Shown here: positions 19,470 through 27,788 of the stretch, in pieces
Numbering within the stretch: the stretch's first letter is position 1
Layout: each line of letters begins with the position of its first letter
Assembly: GCF_006829085.1 (NCBI RefSeq)
Contig: NZ_BJTC01000017.1
Coordinates: 1 to 64,000, forward strand
Reading direction: 5' to 3'
Source of the DNA: Chryseobacterium sp. ON_d1
Lineage (GTDB): Bacteria > Bacteroidota > Bacteroidia > Flavobacteriales > Weeksellaceae
Length of the DNA: 64,000 nucleotides
Program-made: the position numbers and the translations under genes
Notes under the pieces: model-generated
The model's input: the letters and a program-made list of their open reading frames with translations, nothing else
Database searches by the model: none
Told to the model about the DNA's origin: nothing

Positions 19470-19505
19470 ATAACCATCTGAAAAGATGTAAAAGAGTAGA
19501 AAAAC
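19470..19505 (+). promoter_or_regulatory. Conserved leader element, copy A (before the C39 ABC transporter)
   Basis: ATAACCATCTGAAAAGATG (19470-19488) followed by TAAAAGAGTAGAAAAAC. CATCT-GAAA-AGATG forms a small hairpin with a GAAA loop. The core TCTGAAAAG..TGTAA.AGAGTA.GAAA is shared with copies at 21816-21864 and 40636-40690. This copy lacks the GCGGA segment of the other two. Confidence 0.6.
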
Positions 19506-19568
19506 GGTGACAAATGGGACTATTTCCAGTGTACCATTTCATTGAATTATAATTGAATTAAAGCAAAA

Positions 19569-19595
19569 ATGTCGCCATTCACTGGCGGCATTTTA
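19569..19595 (+). terminator. Attenuator-like hairpin before the C39 ABC transporter
   Basis: ATGTCGCC (19569-19576) pairs with GGCGGCAT (19584-19591), with one G-U pair and a 7-nt loop, followed by TTTT. It lies downstream of leader copy A and 14 nt before the transporter start. A second stem (AAATGG 19512-19517 / CCATTT 19534-19539) lies between. The arrangement looks like conditional termination. Confidence 0.5.
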
Positions 19596-19608
19596 ATGAG
19601 TAGTAGTT

Positions 19609-21804
19609 TTGAAAAAAAAATTTCCTTTTTATAAGCAGCCAGACACTAAAGACTGCGGTCCAACCTGTCTTAGGATCGTAAGTAAGTATTATGGTAAAAG
19701 CATATCGCTGCAGCAGATTCGTAATCTTTCTGAAACAACACGGGAAGGAAGTAGCCTTCTTGGGCTTAGTGATGCTGCAGAAAACCTTGGATTCCGGTCA
19801 ATGGGAGTCCAGATCGACTTTAATACTCTCAAAGAAGAAGTCCCTTTCCCCTGTGTGGCACACTGGAATAAAAATCACTTTGTCGTTGTTTATAAAATTG
19901 ATAAAAATAATAAAGTATATATTTCAGATCCCAGTTACGGACTCATCACCTATACACGGGAAGAGTTCATCAGATCATGGATCGGAGAAAATGCCAATGA
20001 AAATACAGAAGAAGGAATTGTTCTGATTCTTGAAACAACTCCTGCATTCTTCCAGACTGAATTTGATGCAGAGGAAAGCAAAGCAAGTTTTACTTTTCTT
20101 TCCAAATATCTTCTTAAGTACAAATCACTTGTTATTCAGCTGGCTATAGGACTGTTGGGAGGAAGCTTACTTTCCCTGATATTCCCGTTTCTTACCCAAA
20201 GTATCGTAGACGTCGGAATTCAGAACCAGGATATCAATTTTATCTACGTGGTTTTACTGGCACAGATCATGCTTTTTCTGGGAAGAATGGGTATTGAGAC
20301 CATCCGGAGCTGGATTTTACTTCACCTCTCAGCAAGAATTAATATTTCAATCATCTCCGATTTCTTTATCAAACTGATGAGACTCCCGATAAGCTTTTTT
20401 GACACGAGAATGACAGGGGATATCATGCAGAGAATCAATGATCATCACAGGATAGAACAGCTTCTGACAAGTTCTTCACTGAACACGCTATTCTCACTGG
20501 TGAATCTTATCATCTTCAGTATTGTATTGTTATTTTATGATTACAGACTTTTCCTCGTTTACCTGGTAGGAGCTGTATTGTATATAGGATGGATCAGCTT
20601 TTTCCTGAAAAAAAGAAAAGAACTTGATTATAAAAGATTTTCTCAGGTCTCTCAGGAGCAGAGCAAAGTGATCGAGCTTATCAACGGTATGCAGGAAATT
20701 AAAATGCATAATGCTGAAAAACAGAAAAGATGGGATTGGGAATTTCTCCAGGTAAAACTATTCAAAATCCGGATAAAATCTCTTTCATTAGAACAATGGC
20801 AGTCTGTTGGAGGTAACTTTATCAATCAGATGAAAGACATTCTGGTAAGTTTCCTTTCAGCAAAGCTGGTTTTAAGTGGAAATCTTACCTTAGGGATGAT
20901 GCTTTCAGTTCAATACATCATCGGCCAGCTGAACAGCCCTCTTTTGCAGCTTATCGACTTTATCAAACAGACACAGGATGCCAAGATATCCCTGGAAAGA
21001 TTAGGGGAAATTCATGATAAAGATGATGAGGAAGATAAGAATGAGCAGTATGTTACAGATGTTCCGAAGAAAGATATTGAGATCAGAGATATGTCATTCC
21101 GATATATCGGATCAGATGTTCCCGTTTTTGAAAATTTAAGCCTTACAATACCTTATCAGCAGACAACGGCTATTGTGGGTGCCAGCGGGAGTGGCAAAAC
21201 GACACTGTTAAAATTATTGATGAAGTTCTATGACCCTGACCAGGGTGAAATCAAGATTGGAAGCACCAACATGAAAAATATTTCTCCAAGATACTGGAGA
21301 GATCATTGCGGGGTCGTAATGCAGGAAGGCTATGTTTTCAATGATACTATTGCCAATAATATCGCGGTGGGTGAAGATCATATTGATAAACAAAAACTGA
21401 GACGTGCCGTAGAAATTGCCAATATCAAAGAATTTATAGAAAGTCTTCCATTGAGTTATAATACGAAAATCGGAAATGAGGGAGTCGGAATAAGTGGAGG
21501 CCAGAAACAGAGACTTTTTATTGCAAGAGCAGTTTACAAATCTCCTGAATATATTTTATTTGATGAAGCAACATCCGCGTTGGATGCCAATAATGAGAAA
21601 GTAATCATGGAAAACCTTGAGCAGTTCTTCAAAGGTAAAACCGCTGTAGTTATCGCTCACAGACTTTCCACTGTAAGACATGCCGATAAAATTATCGTAT
21701 TGGATCAAGGAAAGGTTGTAGAAGAAGGAAGCCATGCTGAGCTGGTGGACTTAAGAGGCGAATATTACAGGCTCGTAAGAAATCAGCTTGAGCTGGGAAG
21801 CTAG
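19609..21804 (+). CDS. Peptidase C39 domain ABC transporter (bacteriocin-type exporter)
   Basis: A 731-residue peptidase-containing ABC transporter. The N-terminal C39 protease (1-140) has C16 in DCGPTC, H90 and D107 (catalytic triad). Six membrane helices follow (about 165-450). The ATPase domain (about 488-731) has Walker A GASGSGKT (524-531), the signature SGGQKQR and Walker B ILFDEATSALD. Such proteins cut double-glycine leaders and export the mature peptide. The start is TTG at 19609, preceding nine A residues; an ATG at 19596 is one frame off and would join only if the A run were eight. The next gene encodes a double-glycine precursor. Confidence 0.95.
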   Translation: MKKKFPFYKQPDTKDCGPTCLRIVSKYYGKSISLQQIRNLSETTREGSSLLGLSDAAENLGFRSMGVQIDFNTLKEEVPFPCVAHWNKNHFVVVYKIDKNNKVYISDPSYGLITYTREEFIRSWIGENANENTEEGIVLILETTPAFFQTEFDAEESKASFTFLSKYLLKYKSLVIQLAIGLLGGSLLSLIFPFLTQSIVDVGIQNQDINFIYVVLLAQIMLFLGRMGIETIRSWILLHLSARINISIISDFFIKLMRLPISFFDTRMTGDIMQRINDHHRIEQLLTSSSLNTLFSLVNLIIFSIVLLFYDYRLFLVYLVGAVLYIGWISFFLKKRKELDYKRFSQVSQEQSKVIELINGMQEIKMHNAEKQKRWDWEFLQVKLFKIRIKSLSLEQWQSVGGNFINQMKDILVSFLSAKLVLSGNLTLGMMLSVQYIIGQLNSPLLQLIDFIKQTQDAKISLERLGEIHDKDDEEDKNEQYVTDVPKKDIEIRDMSFRYIGSDVPVFENLSLTIPYQQTTAIVGASGSGKTTLLKLLMKFYDPDQGEIKIGSTNMKNISPRYWRDHCGVVMQEGYVFNDTIANNIAVGEDHIDKQKLRRAVEIANIKEFIESLPLSYNTKIGNEGVGISGGQKQRLFIARAVYKSPEYILFDEATSALDANNEKVIMENLEQFFKGKTAVVIAHRLSTVRHADKIIVLDQGKVVEEGSHAELVDLRGEYYRLVRNQLELGS

Positions 21805-21815
21805 CCAATATAAAT

Positions 21816-21864
21816 CATCATAGCGGAATCCGAAAAGCTTACAGAGTAGGAAAAATAAAAACTA
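21816..21864 (+). promoter_or_regulatory. Conserved leader element, copy B (before the precursor peptide)
   Basis: ATAGCGGAATCCGAAAAGC (21820-21838) then TTACAGAGTAGGAAAAATAAAA. It aligns almost base for base with copy C at 40636. The short stem AGC/GCT here is GGC/GCC in copy C, a compensatory change. It lies between the transporter stop (21804) and the precursor ATG (21875). Confidence 0.65.
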
Positions 21865-21874
21865 GTAATTAATC

Positions 21875-22069
21875 ATGAAAAATCTTAAAAAACTTTCGAG
21901 AAAAGATTTGACATTTGTCAGCGGTGGTGTTATCATCCCGGACAATAACTGCTGTGGATCCTGGTGTCTTGGTAGCTGGGTACCATGCCGCATAAAGCAT
22001 TTTGAATGCCCGCCGGATGCAGACACTTCGCCACCATCATGGTATGACGGGAACTGCCCAATTATTTAA
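21875..22069 (+). CDS. Double-glycine-leader cysteine-rich precursor peptide (bacteriocin-like)
   Basis: A 64-residue peptide. The leader MKNLKKLSRKDLTFVSGG (1-18) is the Bacteroidota-type double-glycine leader recognised by C39 transporters. Cleavage after G18 would release a 46-residue core with six cysteines (C26, C27, C31, C38, C45, C61) and many Trp, Pro and Gly residues. Even cysteine number and the upstream VKOR-thioredoxin gene point to three disulfides. It lies between the transporter and its HlyD partner. No tailoring enzyme (LanM, radical SAM, YcaO) is nearby, so an unmodified or disulfide-only product is most likely. Target and activity are unknown. Confidence 0.88.
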   Translation: MKNLKKLSRKDLTFVSGGVIIPDNNCCGSWCLGSWVPCRIKHFECPPDADTSPPSWYDGNCPII

Positions 22070-22073
22070 ATTA

Positions 22074-22100
22074 TATTCCCCCTGAAATATTGGGGGAAAT
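22074..22100 (+). terminator. Hairpin between precursor and HlyD gene
   Basis: TTCCCCC (22076-22082) pairs with GGGGGAA (22092-22098) and is followed by a short ATTT. It can act as a leaky terminator or 3' stabiliser that keeps precursor mRNA in excess over the adaptor mRNA. Confidence 0.5.
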
Positions 22101-22113
22101 TTACCTCAGAACA

Positions 22114-23412
22114 ATGAAAGAAGACGTTTTAGACAATATTGAACTCCGCTCAGAAAGCGTACAGGATATTCTTACCCAGCCTCCGCATTGGATGATCCGT
22201 TGGGGAAATACCGTTATATTTATTATTCTACTGCTTATCCTTCTGATGAGCTACATTATAAAGTATCCGGAATTTGTACCGGCTCCTATTATTGTAACTT
22301 CTCAGAATCCTCCTGAGAAAATAGAAGCAAGGACCAGTTCTAAAATTGAAAAAATATTCATTAAAGATCATCAGGAAGTCAAAAAAAATGATGTTCTAAT
22401 GGTCATGCAGTCCGCTGCCAATTACAAAGACATTTTGGAATTGAAGAAACTGATAGATTCTATTACTCCTGATAAATTGTACACCTTTCCTATTGCACAG
22501 ACTTCCAGATTTAAATTGGGTGAGTTACAAGGTGAATATAACAGTTTTGCAAAAGCATTTCAGGATGAAGCTCTTTTTACCAGATTACAACCATATGCTC
22601 CGGAAAACCTGGCAGCGAATCAAAGTATTTCTGAATACAGGGGAAGAATAGCAACCTTAAAACAGCAGAAAAACCTGGAGTCTATAAAATATGATCTGAC
22701 TAAGAAAAATTTTAACAGATCACAGGAACTTTTTAACCAGGGAGTTATTTCAGCTATGGAACTTGAAAATGAAAAAATTAAATTTCTTCAGGCTCAGCAA
22801 AACCTTGAAAATATTAAAATCTCTATATCCCAAATGGATGAAGGCATTTCCAATCTGAATAAAACCAAAAGCGGAACCGCCATTAATACAGAAAAAGACA
22901 GAATAACCTATTCTTCACAGACTTTACAGCTTCTTGAACAGCTCCGAAAATCTTTAAAACAATGGGAACTGAATTATCTTGTTATATCATCCACCGACGG
23001 TGTTGCCAGTTTTCAGCAGTTTTTTGGCGAAAATCAGTTCGTAAAAGTTGGTGAACCCATTCTTTCCATACTTCCTAAAAATAAAGAGCAGCTGGTAGGC
23101 AGAATGTCTGTTCCTACAACAAACTCAGGAAAAATAACCCCGGGCGAAAAAGTACTGATTAAACTTGATAATTACCGGTTCCAGGAATATGGCATCATCG
23201 AAGGAAAAGTACAGAATATATCTCTGATTCCCGATGAAAAAGGAAACTATTATGTAGATGTTATTTTACCGAAAGGATTAAAAACAAGTTATAATAAAAC
23301 ACTTATATTCGATAAGGAACTGAGGGGCAGTGCGGAGATTGTAACGCAGGATCTTCGACTGATTGAGAGATTCTTCTATCAGATCAGAAAGCTTCTTGGA
23401 TATCAGGTTTAA
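22114..23412 (+). CDS. HlyD family secretion protein (ABC exporter adaptor)
   Basis: A 432-residue periplasmic adaptor. One N-terminal membrane helix (about 24-44), a lipoyl half-motif region (about 60-95), a long alpha-hairpin rich in Q, E and K (about 165-265) and a C-terminal beta-barrel region (about 320-400) are visible. It should link the C39 ABC transporter to an outer-membrane channel. I chose the ATG at 22114; an earlier in-frame TTG at 22090 lies inside the preceding hairpin. No TolC-like gene is beside it, so a TolC encoded elsewhere is likely. Confidence 0.9.
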   Translation: MKEDVLDNIELRSESVQDILTQPPHWMIRWGNTVIFIILLLILLMSYIIKYPEFVPAPIIVTSQNPPEKIEARTSSKIEKIFIKDHQEVKKNDVLMVMQSAANYKDILELKKLIDSITPDKLYTFPIAQTSRFKLGELQGEYNSFAKAFQDEALFTRLQPYAPENLAANQSISEYRGRIATLKQQKNLESIKYDLTKKNFNRSQELFNQGVISAMELENEKIKFLQAQQNLENIKISISQMDEGISNLNKTKSGTAINTEKDRITYSSQTLQLLEQLRKSLKQWELNYLVISSTDGVASFQQFFGENQFVKVGEPILSILPKNKEQLVGRMSVPTTNSGKITPGEKVLIKLDNYRFQEYGIIEGKVQNISLIPDEKGNYYVDVILPKGLKTSYNKTLIFDKELRGSAEIVTQDLRLIERFFYQIRKLLGYQV

Positions 23413-23430
23413 TGAACCCGTATAAAAAAC

Positions 23431-23465
23431 AAAAGCCGTCTTACAGATTGTAAGACGGCTTTTTA
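23431..23465 (+). terminator. Terminator of the peptide-export cassette
   Basis: A 14-bp perfect stem, AAAAGCCGTCTTAC (23431-23444) and GTAAGACGGCTTTT (23450-23463), with a 5-nt loop and T tail lies 18 bp after the HlyD stop. Confidence 0.9.
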
Positions 23466-23998
23466 TATATTCTGTTTTTTTAATGACTGGTCCTGCAAAC
23501 ATCTTTGCTTGTTGAGATGGATTATTAGGACACTTTCAGTTTGAGTAAAGTATATGATCATGAAGAATCATTTCCTTCAAAAAAAGCTGTATAAAAACGA
23601 ATACAAGGAAATCAACCCATAAATTCATTAAGAAATAAACTATGAAAGAATGTGAGAAGTTGAGAAGTCAAGGATCTGTCTCAATATTATATTTATGGAA
23701 TTTAAACTAACGCAAAGTTTTTAGCCTCTTATCTCATATTTTCAAGGGAGCAAAGGATGGAATCAATTTCATTCATTCTTTCTAAGTTAATACATATCCT
23801 CTAAGCTTCTTCAGCCACAAAGTCGCACTTCTTAGCTTTCTAAAATAAAACATCTGAATCATTTTTTCTTTGTGATTAAAAAATGACCTGTCAGTTCAAT
23901 AAAAAGTATAGATTTTGTACTAGTCCTCCACTTTTGCACCTGATCCGAAAATCTTTTGAAATAATTAAAAGATAAAGTGATGACTCTTTTAAAATTAA
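23466..23998. other. Gene-free region
   Basis: About 530 bp with no ORF of convincing length or composition on either strand. No tandem repeat or structured RNA is recognised. It includes phrases such as CGCAAAG that recur in degenerate flavobacterial intergenic repeats, but nothing definable. Confidence 0.4.
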
Positions 23999-24031
23999 AA
24001 ACCGCAATCATTAATTTAATGATTGCGGTTT
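23999..24031 (-). terminator. tRNA-Met terminator
   Basis: A near-perfect stem of about 14 bp with arms AAACCGCAATCATTAA and TTAATGATTGCGGTTT lies 5 nt past the 3' end of the tRNA. The minus strand then continues into a T-rich run. Confidence 0.8.
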
Positions 24032-24035
24032 ATCG

Positions 24036-24109
24036 TAGCGAAGACGGGAATTGAACCCGTGACCTCAGGGTTATGAATCCTGCGCTCTAACCAACTGAGC
24101 TACCTCGCC
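24036..24109 (-). tRNA. tRNA-Met (CAU)
   Basis: A 74-nt cloverleaf on the minus strand. The acceptor stem pairs GGCGAGG with CTTCGCT (G1-U72), the D arm contains GCTCAGTTGGTTAGAGC, the anticodon loop is TTCATAA and the T loop is GGTTCAATTCC. CCA is not encoded. The initiator-specific three G-C pairs of the anticodon stem are absent, so it is the elongator or an Ile(CAU) type; the overall sequence favours elongator Met. The anticodon stem has an A31-C39 mismatch. Confidence 0.93.
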
Positions 24110-24153
24110 GTTTTGGTGGTGCAAATATAGAAAATATTTCTTTACCTCCAAAA

Positions 24154-25446
24154 TTATTTTAACTTAAAATATTCCAAAACATCTCCAACATGATCTGGCT
24201 TGCTGATTATCTTATTGTTAGCATCTAGAATAAAATACGTCGGAGTTGCATGAATATTGTAGGTATCAGTGTAACTGCTGTTCCATCCTCTCAATTCCGA
24301 ATCATTCACCCATGGAAATGCAGCAATTTTTTTGGTATAAGAATTCTTATCCACATCTAAAGACAGCCCTACAATCTGAATATTTTTTGATTTCAGATCA
24401 TTATATTTTTCCAGGAGTTTAGGAAGTTCACTTTCACAGTGCGAACATGTGGATGACCAAAACACAACAATCTTTTTATCGGCCTTTATATCGTGTAATG
24501 ATTTCGCTGTGGTATTAACAGGTGACTGAAACTTATAATTAGGGAAAACAGCCCCCATTTCGATATTTGCATTCGATTTCAATGTAGAAGCAAGCCTGTC
24601 AGTGATCGTACACTTAAGATTTTTGGCAAGAGACAAATATTTACTCTTATATTCATCCATCTGGTATACATCAAAAATATCAATCAGTTCTGACAATACA
24701 GTCTGCCCTCTTGGAGTCTCTACTTTTAAACGGTCTAACAGCTTATCAACAGAAGCTGTAACATTTGTATTTCCTCCTGAATTAAGATAAGCTACCAAAA
24801 CCGGTCTCAATAATGATGAGCTTTCAAGCATATCCCCCGATTTGTCCAGAAAGTTGATTATTTCTTCCTGGTCTACTTTTTTAGTGGAATCGGGTGAGTT
24901 GGAAATAAACTTGCTGTAATTCGTGTTATAATAAGCAATAAACGGGTGTTGTGCCGCATCAATAGAGCTGGATGCACCGGAAAGTCTCTCAATTTCTGCT
25001 TTCAAAGCTTTTCCAAAGTCCGTATTGTCCTTATAATATTCTTTAATCTGTGCTAAAGCTGGCAGAATAAGCTCTTTCTTTTGTGAGCCTTCCTGCTGCT
25101 TACTCATAAGATTGTTGGCTTCATCCAGATAGGTTACATCTTTGATTTTATTATTCTGAATATCCAGTTTAAAGTTGACATTTTTATTTTCAGAAATAAA
25201 GCTTACTGTATTGTTAGTACCCGGGAAATAAACTTTCATCATTCCCATATAATTACCTGGATATTTAAACGTCCAGGTATTATTCTTACTTTGTTCTTTA
25301 GTAACAATGATATCTTTTGAACCGTTTAATGTATATAGAATTGCATCCTGATCTTTAAAATCTGCCGGAGCCTGAATGGTAACAGTGAATTGAGCCTGCA
25401 GAGCAAATGCGGCTAAAACCGCAGATAGCGTATAAATCTTTTTCAT
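24154..25446 (-). CDS. TlpA-like thioredoxin family protein
   Basis: A 430-residue exported protein with a signal peptide (about 1-18, ending LQAQ). The N-terminal 110 residues resemble the DUF4369-type beta domain that often precedes thioredoxin folds in Bacteroidota. The C-terminal TlpA/AhpC-type domain (about 295-430) has the redox pair C334-S-H-C337 in WSSTCSHCESELP and a cis-proline in ATPTYF. It probably reduces disulfides in the periplasm. Its start is 61 bp after the PID-CTERM-like gene, separated by a terminator-like hairpin. Confidence 0.9.
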   Translation of the reverse strand: MKKIYTLSAVLAAFALQAQFTVTIQAPADFKDQDAILYTLNGSKDIIVTKEQSKNNTWTFKYPGNYMGMMKVYFPGTNNTVSFISENKNVNFKLDIQNNKIKDVTYLDEANNLMSKQQEGSQKKELILPALAQIKEYYKDNTDFGKALKAEIERLSGASSSIDAAQHPFIAYYNTNYSKFISNSPDSTKKVDQEEIINFLDKSGDMLESSSLLRPVLVAYLNSGGNTNVTASVDKLLDRLKVETPRGQTVLSELIDIFDVYQMDEYKSKYLSLAKNLKCTITDRLASTLKSNANIEMGAVFPNYKFQSPVNTTAKSLHDIKADKKIVVFWSSTCSHCESELPKLLEKYNDLKSKNIQIVGLSLDVDKNSYTKKIAAFPWVNDSELRGWNSSYTDTYNIHATPTYFILDANNKIISKPDHVGDVLEYFKLK

Positions 25447-25457
25447 AGAGTAAAAAT

Positions 25458-25487
25458 AAAAAAACTCCCTGACTAATCAGAGAGTTT
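25458..25487 (-). terminator. Terminator after the PID-CTERM-like gene
   Basis: AAACTCCCTGA (25462-25472) pairs with TCAGAGAGTTT (25477-25487) with one mismatch, and is followed on the minus strand by TTTTTATTTTTA. Confidence 0.65.
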
Positions 25488-25507
25488 AATATTATTTTAA
25501 TAAAATT

Positions 25508-25729
25508 TTATGCTTTTACGCTCTTGTACTTTTTCGTAAAGTAAACAATAAGTCCAATTGCTACAATAGCAAGTACATATACATACATATCAATGGGTGC
25601 AGGTGCTCCGGTACCATTCCCTCCATTTCCTGATCCTGTTGGAGCTGCTTGTGGTTGTGGCGGAGCAGCATTTGCTAAAGATATAGCAAAAAGAAAAAGA
25701 GCTAATACTAGTTTATTAATAGTTTTCAT
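25508..25729 (-). CDS. Small exported protein with PID-CTERM-like sorting tail
   Basis: A 73-residue protein with a signal peptide (1-21, ending ANA), a Pro/Gly/Gln linker (22-44) and the tail PIDMYVYVLAIVAIGLIVYF followed by TKKYKSVKA. A short motif, one helix and a basic end is the architecture of C-terminal sorting signals. I recall the PID-CTERM family being defined on this pattern. It begins 5 bp after the T9SS protein gene and is surely co-transcribed with it. The mature part would be only about 23 residues. The processing enzyme is not in this window. Confidence 0.75.
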   Translation of the reverse strand: MKTINKLVLALFLFAISLANAAPPQPQAAPTGSGNGGNGTGAPAPIDMYVYVLAIVAIGLIVYFTKKYKSVKA

Positions 25730-25734
25730 GTGGT

Positions 25735-27714
25735 TTATTTTAAGATTTTAGTGTTAACAGTTTCTCCCTTATCTGAAACGATTTTTACAACATATGAATT
25801 TTTAACTGAGCCATCAAGCTCGATTACAAAATCTCTGGATGCATCAACCGCTTTTTTAGAGATTACCAGTTTACCGCTCATATCATAAACTTGAATATCT
25901 GCTTTTTTCCATTTTGGATCGAATCTTACGATGTAATTTGTAACAGATGGATCATATACTACAATTGTTCTGGAAACACTAGTAGCTGTTTTATCTACAG
26001 CTAAAGTAATATTACTTGGTTCACCATAATACAAATTAGCTTCTTCATTGGTTACAGGTACAACATCTCCCTGTTTTGCCTGTATCAGATTCCCATTCTC
26101 CGCTTTATAGTAGAAACCGATTCCTGAAGATAGCTGATGTGCACCAGCCGGAATCAGTACTGAGTTCTCTCTGATCTCGAACTTATAAGATTTCACCTTA
26201 TCCAGGTAGTAGTTAACTAACTTAACATTTTTACCCTGGAAGTTATTCTCATTAGCTTCGTTAATATATAACCAGTAGTTGGTATAGTTACTGTCATACC
26301 CTCCATTCAATGATTCTTCAAAAGTACCGATGATATTTTTACCTGCTGAAGCCTGAACTGAAGTAGCTGCAGAAATCTGGTGACCTGTTGTTAAAGATGG
26401 AGAAACAACATAATATGTTCTGGAAAGTTCATTTCCATTAGCATCCAGACCTATTACACCAAGCTGTTTTACTGAATTGGTTCCCTTGCCACTGGAGGAC
26501 ATTTTAGCTGCATTTACATCATAATTGGTACCTGCTGTTCTTGCCGTTGATTTAAACCTTCTCAGTGTATTAAAATTTAAAGTCTGAGCTGTGTTGTCTC
26601 TCAGCTTTATTTTAAATGACTGCATAGGCTTGATTACCACCAGGTCAACATCTCCGATAGCAGGAGCTACTCCATCACCTGTAGGTAAGAAAGTAACCAC
26701 CTTAGAACCTGTAGCATAAGTAGAACCATTTGGAAGAGTTACAATGGTACCTGGATCATATTCAACTCCCCAGATATTTTTCACAGCATTTCCATCGGAT
26801 CCAGTAACGCTTTCTGTATATCCAATATTGGCTAAATCCAGATTGGTAAGGAAAGGATTTCCGAATTGATAGAAATTTTGTCCAAATGAACCAGTCCATG
26901 GGTTGGTCGTAAACTCAAAACTATCATCAAGATAAGTATTATACTTCTCATTGTACTGGTTTAGAGCATTACCATTAGTTCCGAACACAACATTGGAAGC
27001 TCCTACGTTAGATTTTCCTGCATTCTGTAATGTTACAGCACTCGCATATGGAGCATATGGTTTTCCGTTGATATTGAATACGTTTCCTGTTGCAGGAGCA
27101 CTTGGATTCCAGTCATTATTTTTAATCTTAAGCATATAATAACCTGAAGGATCCCAAGTAGTCGAGGTAGGAGCCAGATTCAAAGTGGTAATAGACACAG
27201 CATTAGCATTATCCCATTTAAGAATTGGATTATCATACCTTCCTGTATTGAAAGTTTTTCCAACTTCAGCAGATAATGAATTGAATGCTTTACCAAAGAA
27301 AGGCAAAGCAACCTGCTGGAAGTAATTACCGCTGCCGTTACTTGTCGTTCGGTACTCTTTAGTTACAATACCTGTAATGTTGGACTGGGATAGTCCGTCA
27401 ATGTACAGCTGGCCATACGTAGAAGTAGCAAATGAAGCAGGAGTGTTAAGTCTTAGAATGATATTTCCGCCATCAGTTTTATCAGCGCCGGCAGCATCAA
27501 TTGTCTTAAAACTATCTGTAGCAGATCCTACAACCATGATATTTCCATGCACGTCCAAAAGGCCATTACCTTTTGTCTGTACACCTCCACCGCTATAAAC
27601 TAGGGTGCCTTCGCTCACATACATATTAGCATTAGTGTCAACATGACATAGTATCTGCGCCTGAACAGAATAACTAATTGCTAAAAGACCTATAGCAAAT
27701 AAACTTTTTCTCAT
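25735..27714 (-). CDS. T9SS type A sorting domain-containing surface protein
   Basis: A 659-residue secreted protein with a signal peptide (about 1-19). The body is rich in Asn, Thr, Gly and Ser and is predicted beta, without a recognised enzyme motif. The C-terminal 75 residues (IQVYDMSGKLVIS to NTKILK) form a type A sorting domain that directs export through SprA and anchoring at the surface. A role as adhesin or surface-layer protein is possible but not shown. It leads a two-gene unit with the PID-CTERM-like gene. Confidence 0.88.
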   Translation of the reverse strand: MRKSLFAIGLLAISYSVQAQILCHVDTNANMYVSEGTLVYSGGGVQTKGNGLLDVHGNIMVVGSATDSFKTIDAAGADKTDGGNIILRLNTPASFATSTYGQLYIDGLSQSNITGIVTKEYRTTSNGSGNYFQQVALPFFGKAFNSLSAEVGKTFNTGRYDNPILKWDNANAVSITTLNLAPTSTTWDPSGYYMLKIKNNDWNPSAPATGNVFNINGKPYAPYASAVTLQNAGKSNVGASNVVFGTNGNALNQYNEKYNTYLDDSFEFTTNPWTGSFGQNFYQFGNPFLTNLDLANIGYTESVTGSDGNAVKNIWGVEYDPGTIVTLPNGSTYATGSKVVTFLPTGDGVAPAIGDVDLVVIKPMQSFKIKLRDNTAQTLNFNTLRRFKSTARTAGTNYDVNAAKMSSSGKGTNSVKQLGVIGLDANGNELSRTYYVVSPSLTTGHQISAATSVQASAGKNIIGTFEESLNGGYDSNYTNYWLYINEANENNFQGKNVKLVNYYLDKVKSYKFEIRENSVLIPAGAHQLSSGIGFYYKAENGNLIQAKQGDVVPVTNEEANLYYGEPSNITLAVDKTATSVSRTIVVYDPSVTNYIVRFDPKWKKADIQVYDMSGKLVISKKAVDASRDFVIELDGSVKNSYVVKIVSDKGETVNTKILK

Positions 27715-27752
27715 TGTATAAATTATTTGTGTGTTAATACAATCTTCACCCG

Positions 27753-27760
27753 CAAAGGTA
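27753..27760 (-). promoter_or_regulatory. Promoter -7 box for the T9SS protein gene
   Basis: A minus-strand TACCTTTG matches TAnnTTTG, 39 bp upstream of the ATG. Only an A/T tract is seen at the -33 position. Confidence 0.5.
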
Positions 27761-27788
27761 TTATTATTTTTCTTAAAAAAAAAATATT

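Noticed and set aside
21875..22069. Lanthipeptide or sactipeptide precursor
   Set aside because: No LanB/LanC/LanM, radical SAM or YcaO gene is nearby; the VKOR-thioredoxin gene points to disulfides.
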